Shown in pieces: positions 1 through 12,894 of a stretch of 64,000 nt of DNA; the first letter of the stretch is position 1, and every line of letters begins with the position of its first letter. A program made the translations under genes and the position numbers. Source of the DNA: Istiophorus platypterus (lineage: Eukaryota; Chordata; Actinopteri; Istiophoriformes; Istiophoridae); NCBI GenBank assembly GCA_016859345.1, contig CM029124.1, forward strand, positions 22,403,980 to 22,467,979, given 5' to 3'. Below the pieces are notes generated by a model. It ran no database searches. It was not told the DNA's origin and saw only the letters and a list, made by a program, of their open reading frames with translations.

Positions 1-3000
1 GAGATCACTGTTGAAGATTAAACATGCAAAGAGATTCACTTTCAAACACTGAATATAACTAAGATTATCTGCCTGACTTCTGAAATGAAAGTGACATCAG
101 AAGCTCTATTCTGACTGGAACTAATGCAGTATTAATATGCACATCAATGCTACATACAATCACATGCACCGCAAAACAAAGAAAAAAAGCAAAAGACAGG
201 TAAATAACATTTTGTTATGTAGAAGCTCATTCAAAAAACAAAGTGTTGTGCAGCTAATTTCTCAAAGCCTAGCACTGTTTATTGTGACCAAACAGCCATT
301 CTAGAGCTGGAAACATGGCAGAAGATTATTGAAATTTACAAAAACCCCAAAATAACTTACTGCCTCCAGTACACACAGACTGTGGTCAGTCTTGACTCAG
401 CCACCTGTCTGGGACTGGAGTTGGACTGTCACTGACTCATTTGAGCAGGGACTTAAGCCACAACATTTCCACCAGTCATTTTTAGTTACCTTTTGTCTTT
501 CACTAATCAACAAATGTGGAGGAACTTATATGCTCATATTTGTGACTCCTGTTTGCTCACACACTCTTATTTTTAATGCCAGCATATAAACCAGAAAACA
601 AATGCATATAAGGTCTTCAACCTCCTTAGTCCATTATTTCTCTCAAAATGTTCACATTGTTATCTCACATATACACACACATGCAAACATATGGAATATT
701 GTTTTGTACTGTAGGTGAAGGTGGGTAATTGAGTACTGTTGTGTTCCACTTTCTGTTTTTTATGTGTAACTGAACTTTCATCTAACTGCCCTTGGTGAAG
801 GTATTTCATTGCTAGGTGATGGTTTTGCTTTACAAGGAAAGTTTGGCAACAGGAAAGGGGCATTTACCCAAGAGTGTCCAGTATCACAATAGTCTTCTTG
901 CAGATGGGTTTGTTAAATAACCATCACAATGGCTTGGAGTATATAGTTGGAATGAAATATGTTTGTTTAGCTTTTCTTTATAGTAATAGTTCATAAGTTA
1001 ATGACCAACATGTTTTCAGAGGGCCACGTTTATTCCTGGAAGTTCACTGAACAGTGTCATATTATGCACTGCACACTGTAGCTGTAGAGACCTACACAGC
1101 CTGTGTTACTCTTTCTTGATAACATGTCAACATGAGGATGAGCAACTTTAGTATAATTTCATTTCTCAATCGTGATCACAGCAGTTATGAGTTTTGCTTG
1201 GAAATCTGCATTAAATTGTTATGAATTTTATTTGCATAAATCATTGTTAGTTTATCGTAACATCATCTTTTTTCATTAGATAATTATACAGTCATTTGCA
1301 GTGGTGTCTAGACAAGAGATAAACGTTCTTGTTGGCAGGCCTCAAAACATCAATGCAAATTCATAAAGGGTTAAATTATACTGTGACAAATACACTACTG
1401 ACAAGGGGACAAGCAAATGAATAACAGCAGGGTTAAAATGCAGCGTCCAGCATATATATGACCTGTAAAAGCATTCACAAAAATTACATATTGCAACAGT
1501 TTTCATTTGTCAGAAAGCTTGACATTGTTTATCTAAGTGTATAATGTAGTCTGAATGTATTGTTAATAATTCATTTTGTACTCAGCCATTCCTGAAACTT
1601 CTCACAATCAATCATGTGACGTCAGGGCCTTCCAGGGCCAAGACAAGAAAGAAAAACACTCTGATTCTCCAGTGCAAAGGACAAATCTGTTGCAGCAGGT
1701 GTGCCAGCTGAATAATAGGATTAAAGGTCTCAGTAAAGGGAGCTGGAGAGGCACTAGGAGCCACATATTATGTGAATAACAAACCAACTGAAGACCTCTC
1801 TCAAACAAGAAGTTGGGAGATAATACGAGGGATACAATCAGAAAGCTTGCTGCCATCCTGAGAGGGCTTAAGCACAAAGATGTGATGGCCAGAGTCTTCA
1901 AAGAATGTGAGATCTATTGTAATGTGACTCATCTCACTCCTACTGAACCTTTCTTCTTTTCCCATCAGTGACTTCATCGATCCCTCCGCTCCTCTTTACT
2001 GCTGTTGATCAGTGTTGACAAGAAAGCATGAGATACTAGAGATGAGGCATCAAGGGAGCGGCTTCTCATGGTTCCTAACGTCACTAATATGAGAGGTATG
2101 ATGCACATGTGATGCATTTCTAAAAATATATTGAGAATGAAAATTTTTGGTTTATTCTGTCTGTATGACAAATGATGACTGCTCTCAAGTGTGCCTGCTC
2201 TACCATATTTCTGTCAAGCCTGTGATTAGCCCTGATTTAGCTTGGACTGGGGAGCTTGTCAAGTCTGGCTGACTTCAGAAAATCAACATGTTGAGCTCCA
2301 AGCGGAGGCTTATGGGAGCACAAAGACCAGAGTGTACACACACAGTTATGAGGATACTGGAGTGTGTAATGAGAAGGATGAGAAGGAAGGAGATTTTAAA
2401 AAGTTGGAAAGTTGAAATTATACATTATTACAATTATGATGAGGTATAAATATATTCTTGTAATGAAATCTTTTGTCAATATTATTTTCTCCCTTCGTAT
2501 CCTATTAATACTGAAAAGTCCATGTAAAAGAACTCGATGAGATCACATGAAATTATGCTGTTGTTAAGCAATGTATTGTTCATGCGATTGTCAGTCTATG
2601 GGCCACTTTGGTTAACAAAAGTCACGTTCAAAGTTTTATATTAAGTGTGTGTTCTGTCATCGTTTCCTCATTCATCTAACCTTTAGAGGTTAGGGCTCTG
2701 AGATTTGATTCTGTTACCATTGTAGACTGAAACCCCATCTCATTATAACAAGAACAGCTTCTCCTTTCTGAAAACCTTCTCACGAGCAGGTCTGTAATGA
2801 GTGTTTTAGTAAATTCTAACAACATACATGTCATTGTGTTTGACAAAATGTGAAGGTAAGCTTTATCGCTATCATGAGATGCAAGAGATGATGAGTGCTC
2901 AGCACGGGGCCTTCCTCTTGTCATAGGTTGAAATTTTACTGAGTGATTGCATGTTTCTTTGCCAGCTCACTTTTCATATTTGACACCGATTAATGTTAAT

Positions 3001-3499
3001 GTAGATCCTCCAAACAAGATTAGTCTTTGCGAATATCTGATATGAGTAAGGTTTCATAAAAGCATTCAATCCTTAACTCATTATGTGGTCTAAGCTACTT
3101 TGAGTCCAAACAACATAACCATCGAATTTGTGCAGATCAACCTGAGAAATCAAATGTTTTTTAGAAGTTGGAGGATTAAATAAGACTTGAAAATAGCAAC
3201 ATCACACCACGGCTCACATCATTACTCGATAGTGTTGAGGCAAGAGTGTGTGGGTTTGTATATATAGTGTATCTCCTCCGTGCACACTCACCTGAATATT
3301 GGCAGAGTGAGGCTGCCTTCCATAATGTGCACTCAGGCAGAAAAAGAGTGTGCATTGAAGCAGTGTGGGGCTGTTTGGTGATTAGTGTAGAGATATTTTT
3401 GGCTTGTTAACATGTTGGTAGGTGACTAAAAGAAAAAATGAAATCATTCCTCTTTGTATCATATAATGTGAAAACTGGTGGAGTATGTATGTGTGTAAA
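1..3499. other. Gene-free AT-rich stretch
   Basis: No open frame here has the composition, motifs or splice-site context of a gene I recognise. Short frames at 392-589, 1576-1779 and 2676-2924 are the size expected by chance in AT-rich DNA. A few isolated splice-like signals occur (for example a good minus-strand donor beside 3293), but they do not chain into a transcript. It may be intergenic, or an intron of a gene that extends outside the window. Confidence 0.6.
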
Positions 3500-3645
3500 A
3501 GATGCTAAAAGGATATGTAGAGTCGAGTGAACCGCAGTGTCAGGTGATAATACACTGGGGTTTTATTACATGCTGTCACTTTAACATTACACATATCCAT
3601 TTGATCCACGATTAATGTACAGTATTGATTAGTGTGGCTTTAAAT
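3500..3645 (+). repeat. Interspersed repeat family B, 3' part (copy 1)
   Basis: This is a partial copy of a repeat seen twice more in the window (32345-32612 and 38830-39094), all in the same orientation. The shared end reads like TATTGATTAGTGYRGMTTTAA and is preceded by a conserved block around a CACTTTMACATT-like string. The copies are diverged and have no coding capacity. I recognise it as a dispersed teleost-type repeat but cannot name its class. Confidence 0.6.
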
Positions 3646-4011
3646 GACAAGGTAGCAAAATATGATGGGGGTTTAAAAGAAGACATGTAACCGTTTTCCT
3701 CAAACTCTGTGGCTGAGTCCTAAGGGCTAGAATGTTTCCATTTTAGAGACATGACAGCCCATGTTTATGCACCAAACGTTTTTCATCTTAAAAATGCATT
3801 TGAACATTCCTCTCCCACATTATGTTCTCCCTCAACATCCTGTTCTAGACATTAAATTATGCAGGGGAGATATACCAGAAAAATGCTATTTCCCTGTTTC
3901 AGCTTGCCCAGAGTTGTGTCATACATCTTTAAACTTCCCAGGGGTTGGTGTGCAGCCCAGATTCTTCTTCCAGTTGACAGCAGCCCACTGAGGACGTTTT
4001 TAGGGTCAGCA

Positions 4012-4400
4012 GTGCTTTGAGCTAGCTCCTAACCTAAGCATGCTAACCATATCAACAAAAACAATGGTAACATGCACATGTCGCATGAAAATATCATGTT
4101 TATCATATTTATTATTGTAGTTCTGCATCTTACCAACATTTACTAACATTACTAACATTGTTACATTTTTACTAACATATGTTCCTAACATTTGCTTTTA
4201 TGCGCTTAATAAAAGAACAGCTGAGGCTGATGGCCCAAAATACTACAGTTCACCTGGAGGACACGTCCGTACCAGATTTTATGGCAATGCATTCAATAGC
4301 TGTCAAGACATATAAGTCTTTACCACAAATGTCAACTCCACTGTGGCTCGGGGGGGAAATCATAGTGGGTCAGGGATGTCTCTCTTTACCGCAAATTCTA
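4012..4400 (+). repeat. Interspersed repeat family A (copy 1)
   Basis: This is a diverged copy of an approximately 400-bp repeat that is common in teleost genomes. It opens with a run of GCTAAC/ACTAACAT-type words. It continues with AGGCTGATGG near 4225 and a TATGGCAATGCATTCAATAG block near 4280, and ends with a CTCCACTGTGGCT-like segment. Other copies are at 31716-31950 (minus) and 33831-34570 (plus). The frame at 4179-4418 is inside the repeat and is not a gene. Confidence 0.65.
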
Positions 4401-7400
4401 AGTACTGTTCAAATATAAAGAAGAGAAATATATAATTGATCTGTGATAATCTGAACTGATTCAAAATTCTCAGTGAATAAGCTGTGAACACAGTGAGAAG
4501 TCATAAGACCCTGCTTTATACTCCAGCGCGGGTGTTCCTAAAATACACTGTCAGTGTGATCTATCGCTGCCTTATTTGCCTAGAAGGAAACTATCAAGCT
4601 GCATAGAACAGATAATCATTACACCAAATCATCTGAGAAGTAAAGTATGTTGGAAGCATTTTGTAATTATTTGTGGGTTCTATTCAAATCAACTAGAACA
4701 AATTATGTTAGTGCTAAATTCTTCAAATTTTTTTAAACTGATAGCCCTAACATTTAATACATCCTAATGACGTGTTTTAAGTTCAGTCTTATGGGAAGGA
4801 GAATTATCCTTGTATATTATGTTTCCAATCTTATCATCTCTTGGATTATGCTGTGTCCTCCTTTTTTAAGCTACAGGATTATACCGTGTTATACTGTGTA
4901 AGCTTCCTTTTTTAGTTAAACACAGTATATGTTCACGCTGTTGAACCTTCCTATGCTTGCACTCTGTTTGCCATTTGCTTTGTGTCATATGTGTGTATGT
5001 GTGTGTGTGTGTGTGTCTCCAGTTTGGCACTTCTTGCTGCATTGTTGCCCAACAACAGATGGTGTCTCCATGTGCTTCCTGTCCTCTTATTTTCCGTTTC
5101 CTCCCAGCATGCCGCCGTGCCTTTAAAAAGGTACTTTACAATATTCTCCTCTCACATTCTTGAGGGAAGATTGTGAAAGTTCAGATACCACCGGAGACTG
5201 ATAATTGCTGCCACTAACTTATTGTCACAACAATATGTCTAAAGGTCATATCTGTAAGACAGCAGTACCATTTGCTTTTATGTTTTTGACCAGAGGGAGT
5301 TGATGCTTGAATGGAGCTAGTTCTGCCAGAAATCCCTGAACAACTTGAGAATAATGAAAATAGTAAAACTTAACTAAAAATTTTCTTCATTCAAATTTCC
5401 CAAAAATTCATCCTGAATTACCCAATATATTTGGTATCTTTTGAGAGAAGTTAAACATTTGCTGATTCAGACAGTGCTTGGCTGCAAACTATGTTTGTAA
5501 TGATGGGCAGAGCTGGAGAGCTCTCAGCATTTCTACTCCTTTTCGTGCTCTGAATTCAAATTTTCCTCACACAAGTGCATGTCAAGATGGGCAGAATGCA
5601 CATCTCAAAATACTTGTTTCTGTTTGATTTTTATGTATTTTGCATAAAGAAACAAGATGTATCCTAAGGTGATTAAAACAGTGAACCTTTCATTGTTCTT
5701 CAGGTGAAGTACAGGTTCTTGTTTTGCTACAACCAAATCACAGCGTGTTTCCCTCATTCAATAGTTCCATACACACTGCAAAGATTCCTATAAACCTGCT
5801 ATGGTTTAGAAGATTAATGAAAGTCAGACATGGGCTGTGACTGAAAATTTCATTGTTCACTCTAATACATTACAGACACTCATAGGCTAGTCACTAGTGG
5901 GCGTTAAATTGACTTAATCATCATCAGTTTACATCTTCAGAGGTGTAGAGTTGCAAAAAGAGCTATAGAATGTGATACATTTTTTATGGGATTTTAGGCA
6001 GAGATCAATGAATATCCCATGGACTACTTTTTTCATTGAACTGTAGAAATATTTCAGTGAACTATATAAACCATAAACCATGCAATAAAAGACTTGTAAA
6101 AGCTTAGTTCTGTTTCTGATCGACAACGTTTTAATGTTCAATAATAAATCAAAAATCATTTATTATATTTTATTCTTGAGGTTTTTGGGGGTTTTGAATC
6201 TGCAAAATAGAAAACATTTTATTCCTAACTGAAAATAAAAAATTGAGCGTCTTTTTTGATGATTGGGTCACTTCAAAGCTCTCATGGGCTAATTCCTAAC
6301 ACTGCAGAGGTGTACTACTTTCTAATATGTCAGTCCTCATAAAGAGTTTGCAAATTGTCATTAATGTCAGGGAAACACTAGCCAAAGAAATTTTTCACAG
6401 CAAGGAAGCCCAATCTTTGTTCTTATAACTGATCTCTACATGATTTATTATTCATGAATTTTCAATAAAGCTACAGTTCATCAAAAGACCCTTTAGACAG
6501 GGGGCCTGGTTAGGAATATACACTTCAAATTGGAGTACTGGAGTCACTGACAGCTGAGGTTGATGGCATCGTCTGCATGGATCAATGCCTTTTTTTATTT
6601 ATACATTTATTTAGTTCTTGTTTTTATTTTCAACAAACTGATTGGTATGAAATATCCTGACTCTGCAGGCTTTCTATGTGTTGTGTTTCAGTCTCGACGA
6701 CATGCCGAAACTATAATCACTTTGGTTTCGAGGTGTGGGGATTTGTGGTAGAAACTACAGCTGAAGCAGAAAGCTCCACTTCTGCTTTCTGAGGTGCAGA
6801 AAACGGGAACTTCTTGTTATTTATTTATTTATTTATTTTACATACTGGGATAGCAATTGTGACTCGTGGCTCTGGTTTCAGCCATGCACTCACTCTTTCA
6901 CGGTGGTATTTTGGGAAACTATCAAGACAGATTTCTTAGAGACACAGTGATGTGCAAAAACCAGTCAAGCAAAAATCCTGAATCTCTACTGGACATAATT
7001 CACTTTTATTCAACCTTGAATTCAGCCAAACATAATAACATCTTAAAACTCGGAAATTACACTTGTGCAGCAGTGATGTATTTCTCTATGAGGCCTTTTT
7101 GTGACGCTATGGCTCCATCTTGTGGTAACTGCTTGGACATCAATCTTTCTATAAAGCGATATACAAAAGTATAAAGGTGACTAATGTATGTTTATATTTG
7201 TCCTTTTATTTTGTGTTTTTCCAGCTATACCGCTAATTATTCCCTACTGCAAATAGTGTAAGTACCCAATCTAAATAAAAGCCCACTGTGTATATCAAAG
7301 CTGCTATTTTTTATAGCTTAAATACTTTATGTGCAAGCATCAAGTAAGCACAATAAATAATAGGAAAATACAGTGATAACTGAAAGTAAACATAAATAAA

Positions 7401-8082
7401 GCAGTATATAACAGAAATTAGCAAAACAGCAGTAGAACACAAAATGAGAAGATAAACAGTACATGCAGTATGATAATATGTTTAAAATACTGTACATAAA
7501 ATATAAGATGGAAAAAAATACCTCTTATATGACTTACGCCATTTTAGCATTAGGGCATAAACCTTAAAGTGATAGAGGAAGTATAGTTCGACCATTTCAC
7601 AGTCATTCTCAGCAGGAGTTTGCTCAGTTGCTCAGTATTAAGTGACCTGATTCAAGGGTTTGGGGGGTGACACAGGGCACAAAATTTTAAAAAGGGAGGC
7701 ATATTTTAGGATAGACTAAAAATGTATTAAAAAACCCAAATTAAACCCCGGTTCTTAGCAATAATGATTTTTACATTAATAATAATTCAAATGTTTTATT
7801 CCATGTAATAAATGAACGCCAAATAAACAACTTTAAATATTCTTATATGAGATAATATCAATTAATAGCCACAATTTGTACCTTAATAGATCCTACTGGC
7901 ACAGACAGACGTCAGCCCCTGGAGACAGGCCCCCCACTGCTCGTACTTAGGGTCCCGGGCCCTGCCCCTGCTCACATGATAACAGGTGGATACAGAGGAG
8001 TTTAGAAATCGTTGTTTATAGACAAACACTAAATCAAAGATTATGAGGTTCTCAAAAAGGCAATATTCAATTTATAGATGTA
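4401..8082. other. Gene-free stretch with two microsatellites
   Basis: I see no supported gene. The stretch holds an imperfect (GT)n tract at 4990-5017 and a (TTAT)n tract at 6817-6840. Frames such as 6866-7174 (102 codons) lack splice signals, known motifs or coding-like composition. Confidence 0.6.
4990..5017. repeat. (GT)n microsatellite
   Basis: Alternating GT dinucleotides with one TAT interruption. The three overlapping plus-strand frames running through it (4929-5176) are artefacts of the repeat. Confidence 0.9.
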
Positions 8083-8285
8083 CAGCAGGTAAAATAAGTA
8101 TTGAACATGTCACCATTTTGCTCAATAAAAATATTTCTTACGGTGCTATTGACATGAAATTTTCACCAGATGTTGGTAACAACCCAAGAAATCCATACAT
8201 ACAAAGAAACCAAAACAAATACATTCAGAAATTAAGTTATGTGTAATAAAATGGAAGGACACAGGGAAAAGTATTGAACACGCTT
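8083..8285 (+). repeat. Left terminal inverted repeat of the Tc1 element
   Basis: It begins CAGCAGGTAAAATAAGTATT at the TA target site and ends just after a second AGTATTGAACACG word near 8283. It pairs with the reverse complement of 9436-9639. The frame at 8043-8246 lies in it and is not a gene. Confidence 0.88.
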
Positions 8286-8339
8286 AGTGAAATTTATTTA
8301 ATACTTTGTACAAAAGCCTTTGTTGATAATTACAGCTTC

Positions 8340-9272
8340 TAGATGTCTCTTGTATGGAGAAACTAGTCACATGCAATGTTCAGGTGTGATTTTGGCCCAT
8401 TCTTCCAAACAGTCTTCAAATCTTAACGGTTCCATGGGCCTCTTCTATGAACACTGATCTTTAGTTCTTTCCATAGATTTTCAATGGGATTCAAGTCAGG
8501 TGATTGGCTGGGCCATTCCAGCAGCTTTATTTTCTTTCTCTGAAACCCATTGAAAGTTTCCTTGGCTGTGTTTGGGATTATTGTCTTGCTGAAATGTCCA
8601 CCCTCATTTCACCTCCAGCATCCTGGTAGATGGCAGCGGATTTTTATCAAGAATGTCTCGGTACATTTTTCCATTCATCCTCCCCTCAAATATATTAAGT
8701 ATGTCAGCACCGTCTGCTGAAAAACAGCCCCACACCAGGATGTTCCCACCTCCAAACTTCACTGTTGCTATGGTGTTTTTGGGGTGATGTGTATTATGGC
8801 ATCCAAAGAGTTCAATTTTGGTCTCATCTGATCAGACTATATTCTCCCAGTATTTCACAGGCTTGTCCAAATGTTGTGCAGCAAACTTTAAGTGAGCTTC
8901 AACGTGCTTTTTCTTTACCAATGGAGTCTTGCATGGTGAGCGTGCATGCAGGCCATGGCGGTTGAGTGCATTACTTATTGTTTTCTTCGAAACAATAATA
9001 CCTTTCTGAAGTTCTTTACAAGTGGTCTTTGGCTCTTGGACAACTCTTCTGATAATTTTTTTCACTCCTCTGTCAGAAATCTTGCGAGGAGCATCTGGTC
9101 GTGGCCAGTTTATGGTGAAATGATGTTCTTTCCACTTCTGGATTATGGCCTCAACAGTGCTCACTGGAACATTCAAAAGTTTAAAAATCCTTCTGTAACC
9201 GATGCCTTCAGGATGTTTTGCAACGATAAGGTTGTGAAGGTCTTGAGAGAGCTCTTTGCTTTTACTCATCAT
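8340..9272 (-). pseudogene. Tc1-like transposase pseudogene
   Basis: An ATG at 9272 opens a 146-codon frame (to 8832). It encodes the N-terminal paired-type helix-turn-helix DNA-binding region of Tc1 transposases, including SKELSQDL, a VSTVEAIIQKW helix and a PRKISDRG segment. The frame stops at a TGA (8832-8834) exactly where the family has the Trp of the W-S-D-E catalytic motif. Past that stop, the family's downstream motifs remain readable: SDETKIELFG, VWGCFSADG, QQDNNPKH-type and NPIENLW-type. A further TGA and at least one frameshift lie before the NPIEN motif. The DDE catalytic residues can therefore still be recognised, but no full transposase can be made. Confidence 0.9.
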
Positions 9273-9435
9273 GTTTCTTGTGTGACACCTTGGCCACCTC
9301 CTTTTTATAGACCATCAGTTGGGATTGAACCAGCTGATATTAATTTGCATTGACAAGGGGCAGTATTGCTTTCTAATCATTGACAGATTTCAGCTGGTGT
9401 CTTGGCTTTCCAGGCCTTTTTGCACCTCCTTTTCT

Positions 9436-9639
9436 TCATGTGTTCAATACTTTTTCCCTGTGTCATTCCATTTTATTACATATAACTTAATTTCTGAAAA
9501 TATTTGTTTTGGTTTCTCTGTATGTGTGGATTACTTGGGCTGTTACCAACATCTGGTGAAAATGTCATGTCAATAGCACGTTTGGAAATATATTTGCTGA
9601 GAAAAATGTTAATGTGTTCAATTCTTATTTTACCCACTG
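9436..9639 (-). repeat. Right terminal inverted repeat of the Tc1 element
   Basis: Its reverse complement starts CAGTGGGTAAAATAAGAATT and follows the left repeat almost base for base through a TTTTCACCAGATGTTGGTAA block to the inner GTATTGAACAC word. The frames at 9319-9576 and 9476-9664 are inside it and are not genes. Confidence 0.88.
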
Positions 9640-9641
9640 TA

Positions 9642-12600
9642 TATGTTACTAACAGGAAGCTCACATGACCTCAAGTTCGAATCTGGAACTTTTGTTGTAT
9701 AGTGTTCCTATATCTCCCCCCCAATTTCCTGTCACGTCTCTACTGTAAATACAGTAGAGAGCATAGAATGCCCAGAAAAAATACTTGCAAGAAGAAGAAT
9801 GTAAATGTAATTCAATATGTGATATGATTACGAAGACTGAAAGTCACTTGACAGGGTTCAGCACTGTTCATGACACCAGTGTAATGCATGGTAGTGATGA
9901 CTTCTAGTGTTCAACAGCGGAAATCCCATCCATTTCAGCCAGTGATTACGCTGGTTTTATACCAATTTCAGGTTTGTCTTGATCTTACAACTTCCATTTT
10001 CAAGTACAGTGACTCCCGGGTCACACTGACCACTGAACAAATTTCACAGTCATTCCCCTTTAAACAGTCACTTCCTCCCTTCCTATGTATTTATGACAAA
10101 TTGTATATTTTTAGTCCTAGAATAGCAGACTTGCAAGTACACACACAGACAACACCCACTGTTTCTGCTTCCTCTGTACGTCTTTCCTCCTATTGGCCCT
10201 TAACCATACAAACCTTTCACCCACACAATTATAGACACACTTGCACACACACAAAAATCACAGCATAATGACACATATCGGACACGAATATTAATGTTGT
10301 CACTTTATTAATTAGTATCAGCTTTCTGGAGAAAACAAATGAATGAACTTTCAAGTTGGTTTGTTTTTTCCTAAGGATAAAGAAAAGTAAAAGTGAAAGT
10401 AACAAATCTGAATACAATAAAACACTGAGCAGTCATTCAAATTACTATTAACACTGTTACATTGTATATGATAATTTTCCATCAATTTCATCCCATTTCC
10501 TCCATTCTTTCCTTTTGCTGGGCTGCTGCTCTCCATCACATACGCTGAACTGTGTGTGTCCGCTCCCCAGTGGGACTGCCATGACCGAGGTCGCTGGGTC
10601 AGGGAATCCAGCCAATCAGAGATGTGCCACTCCCTGTTTCCTGTTCCGAATGGCAAGCATTCCCCAGCAATTCAAGCAAGGATGTCAGTGGAATTGCACA
10701 AATCCTTTAGTTGAAACTCTAATAATTCTTTATTTACACAGGCCACCAGCCACTTACATCAAGACCAGTTTAACACTGTTGATCTCCTTTTTGCAGATGA
10801 GCATGAAGACATAGTTCCACAAAAGCAACGTGGCATTGCAATGCTGTAAGTGTGTGTGTGGTCTCCAAAACTTAATGTCATATTTAGCTGTACTGAGGAT
10901 CGATACTTAGATGAAAGATGTTTGAATTCTTTTCCAGACTTTGGTAAAAGAGGGAGGATTAGCCTCAACATTGAAATGCATGGATCAGTTTCACTTCAGT
11001 ACATTGAATGCCAGTTTAAACACAGAGTAATTTTTGTTTTGTTTGAAGTTTCACATGTGATTTCAAAGCATCCATCCAGATAATGGCACAATTTCTTGAT
11101 TAAAACTAGAAATACCATATATTGTGACCCCAAGAGGCTGATAAGCAGATTATTAAAACACGAGGGTAAAATGTGGCAGAGATCCACTTTAAAGTTGAAT
11201 TTAATTGCATTATAGTAACATAGTTTATTGAGTAAAAATGTACCTACTCCACATATTATCCTTGTTTTATGTTTACAGTGGGATTTGAGTAAAGTAACAG
11301 TAAAACATGTCCCGGGTGAATCATATTATGCATGACATATGAAGACTGCACTGAAAGGTCAACGGAAAGAAAAAATAACTTAACTTCTCTCCCTGTTGCT
11401 AGTTGAGTTGCTGAGTCAGGCGGTGCAAACAATCCCACTCCCGGCCACCAGGAGCAGACGCCGAGAGTGTAGGATGTTTACACTACCTAGAACTCAGATG
11501 TCACAGGGCAACTTTATACAGCATGAGGTTAGCGGCTATTACCATCTAAATCTAAAAGCTGGGAGACGTGGGAGACCTGGGAGTGTCATAGAAGCAGAAA
11601 CCTGTGTGCAGCAGTGGACGTGGACATGGTTTATTTTCAGGACAATTGTACACCTAAAAATCTGTTCTGTTTCACAAAAACTGTGTACTTACATGGCCAG
11701 TTCAGCTGAATTAAGTAAAATGTAATACTTCAAAACATAACCTTTGTGCACTAATCCCCAACCTTTCTCATCTTTGACCCTTAAAACAAGGCAATTTGCT
11801 AATGACCACTAATCTATACCTGTGAGTTTTGACCAACTTGACCAAAAAGCTATTTTTGGTCCTTGCTTCTTCTTTTCAGTTTTTACAGGCCCGAAGAGAT
11901 CAAGTAATTCAGTAAAAAGGAAATCAAATTATTCTGAAGGAAACCTTAGACAGTAAACACCATTTTGTGTAATTTGGCATCTACCATTGACCAAATACCT
12001 GTTTTGTTTGGGTCACTTGACCCTTTAATTGGTATCATTTAAAGTCAACACACCCTTATACCTAAATTCACATTTTTACTCTCTTGGGACAGTGTGGCAG
12101 GACATGTGTTGGATAACTGCCGGACTCTTCCTTTTCAAATAAACTGGTAGGGGACTTAATTACATCCAAATACTGTAGCACAAACAAATAAAGTGCTGTA
12201 TCATCTGGACGTTGCTCGGTTTGTCTATATCTCTGGATGTAGAGGAGTTTTTGTGAACTAAACTAAAACTGGGTTTTCCAGCACCAAGGAGGAAACGAGA
12301 ATACTGTTTAGACAGAAACTGCAAAAAGCACAGCATGTTTTCATTCATGGTATGATGAATGTGGGGGTGGGGGAATAATATTAGAATGTTTCCTTCCTTC
12401 CTTCCTTCCCTGTCTGTAGCCCTCTAGTGTATGTTACACCCACTTCTGCTGAACTTCGAGTGATGAGGGGGGAGGAAAAAAAAAAAAGACCAAAATATTC
12501 AAGAACAATTTTGTTTCACTTTCCATCTCTTCATCTACCTTGTTCTGTGCTCATCATGTCTTTTGCCTCATTTCCCCCTTCTTCTCATCCTGTTCCTCTT

Positions 12601-12890
12601 TCACCCCCCCCATGCCCTTGTCTCTCAGGAGAGGATGAAACCGCTCCCATCCGAGGGGAACTGAACTGCAGGAATGGAGACAACTATCACTGCCAGCCAT
12701 TTCTCCCTGAACTCACACTACTTTCCCTCCCTCCATTTCTGTGGTGATTTTAGATTTGTCCTATTGAAACACATTAACTCCTACTATGAAGTGAGTCATC
12801 CTTCATGATCAAAATAAGTTTTGCTCAACAATAGCCAACACATGTTTTGAAAGTCACAGGTTTATTGTTTTGTGTATTTATGCTATAGGG
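9642..12890. other. Mostly gene-free stretch with one exon-like patch
   Basis: I see no gene I can name. An exon-like segment at 10742-10845 is listed separately. A (TTCC)n tract lies at 12391-12410 and a run of A at about 12477-12487. The remaining frames (for example 9888-10268 and 11396-11725) show no motif or splice context. Confidence 0.5.
10742..10845 (+). other. Exon-like segment, strand uncertain
   Basis: On the plus strand, a TTTATTTACACAG acceptor precedes 34 open codons with a charged, protein-like composition (includes DQFNTVDLLFADEHED), followed by a GTAAGTG donor at 10846. On the minus strand, the same DNA (10758-10843) has an acceptor-like CACTTACAG, frames that all stop near 10758, and an AATAAA signal at 10729-10734. 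That would fit a 3' terminal exon instead. I recognise neither product. It could also be a degraded repeat or pseudogene. Confidence 0.25.
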
Positions 12891-12894
12891 GATT

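Larger units (their letters stand above)
8083..9639 (-). mobile_element. Tc1/mariner transposon, non-autonomous (broken transposase)
   Basis: The element is about 1.56 kb and is flanked by TA dinucleotides (8081-8082 and 9640-9641), the usual Tc1 target duplication. Both ends carry long inverted repeats of about 200 bp that match each other at most positions. The outer tip reads CAGYRGGTAAAATAAG and a related GTATTGAACAC word recurs near the inner boundary. That spacing is the IR/DR layout of fish Tc1-like elements. The transposase frame between the repeats runs on the minus strand and is disabled by stops and at least one frameshift. The ends look well preserved, so the copy could in principle have been mobilised by a transposase supplied in trans. 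Confidence 0.93.

Noticed and set aside
1974..2171. Minus-strand frame ending SSKEERRDR, and a plus-strand exon-like segment near 2045-2095
   Set aside because: Splice-like signals are weak, the two strands conflict, and no neighbouring exon was found.
8946..9353. 135-codon plus-strand frame inside the Tc1 element
   Set aside because: It is antisense to the transposase pseudogene and has no independent support.
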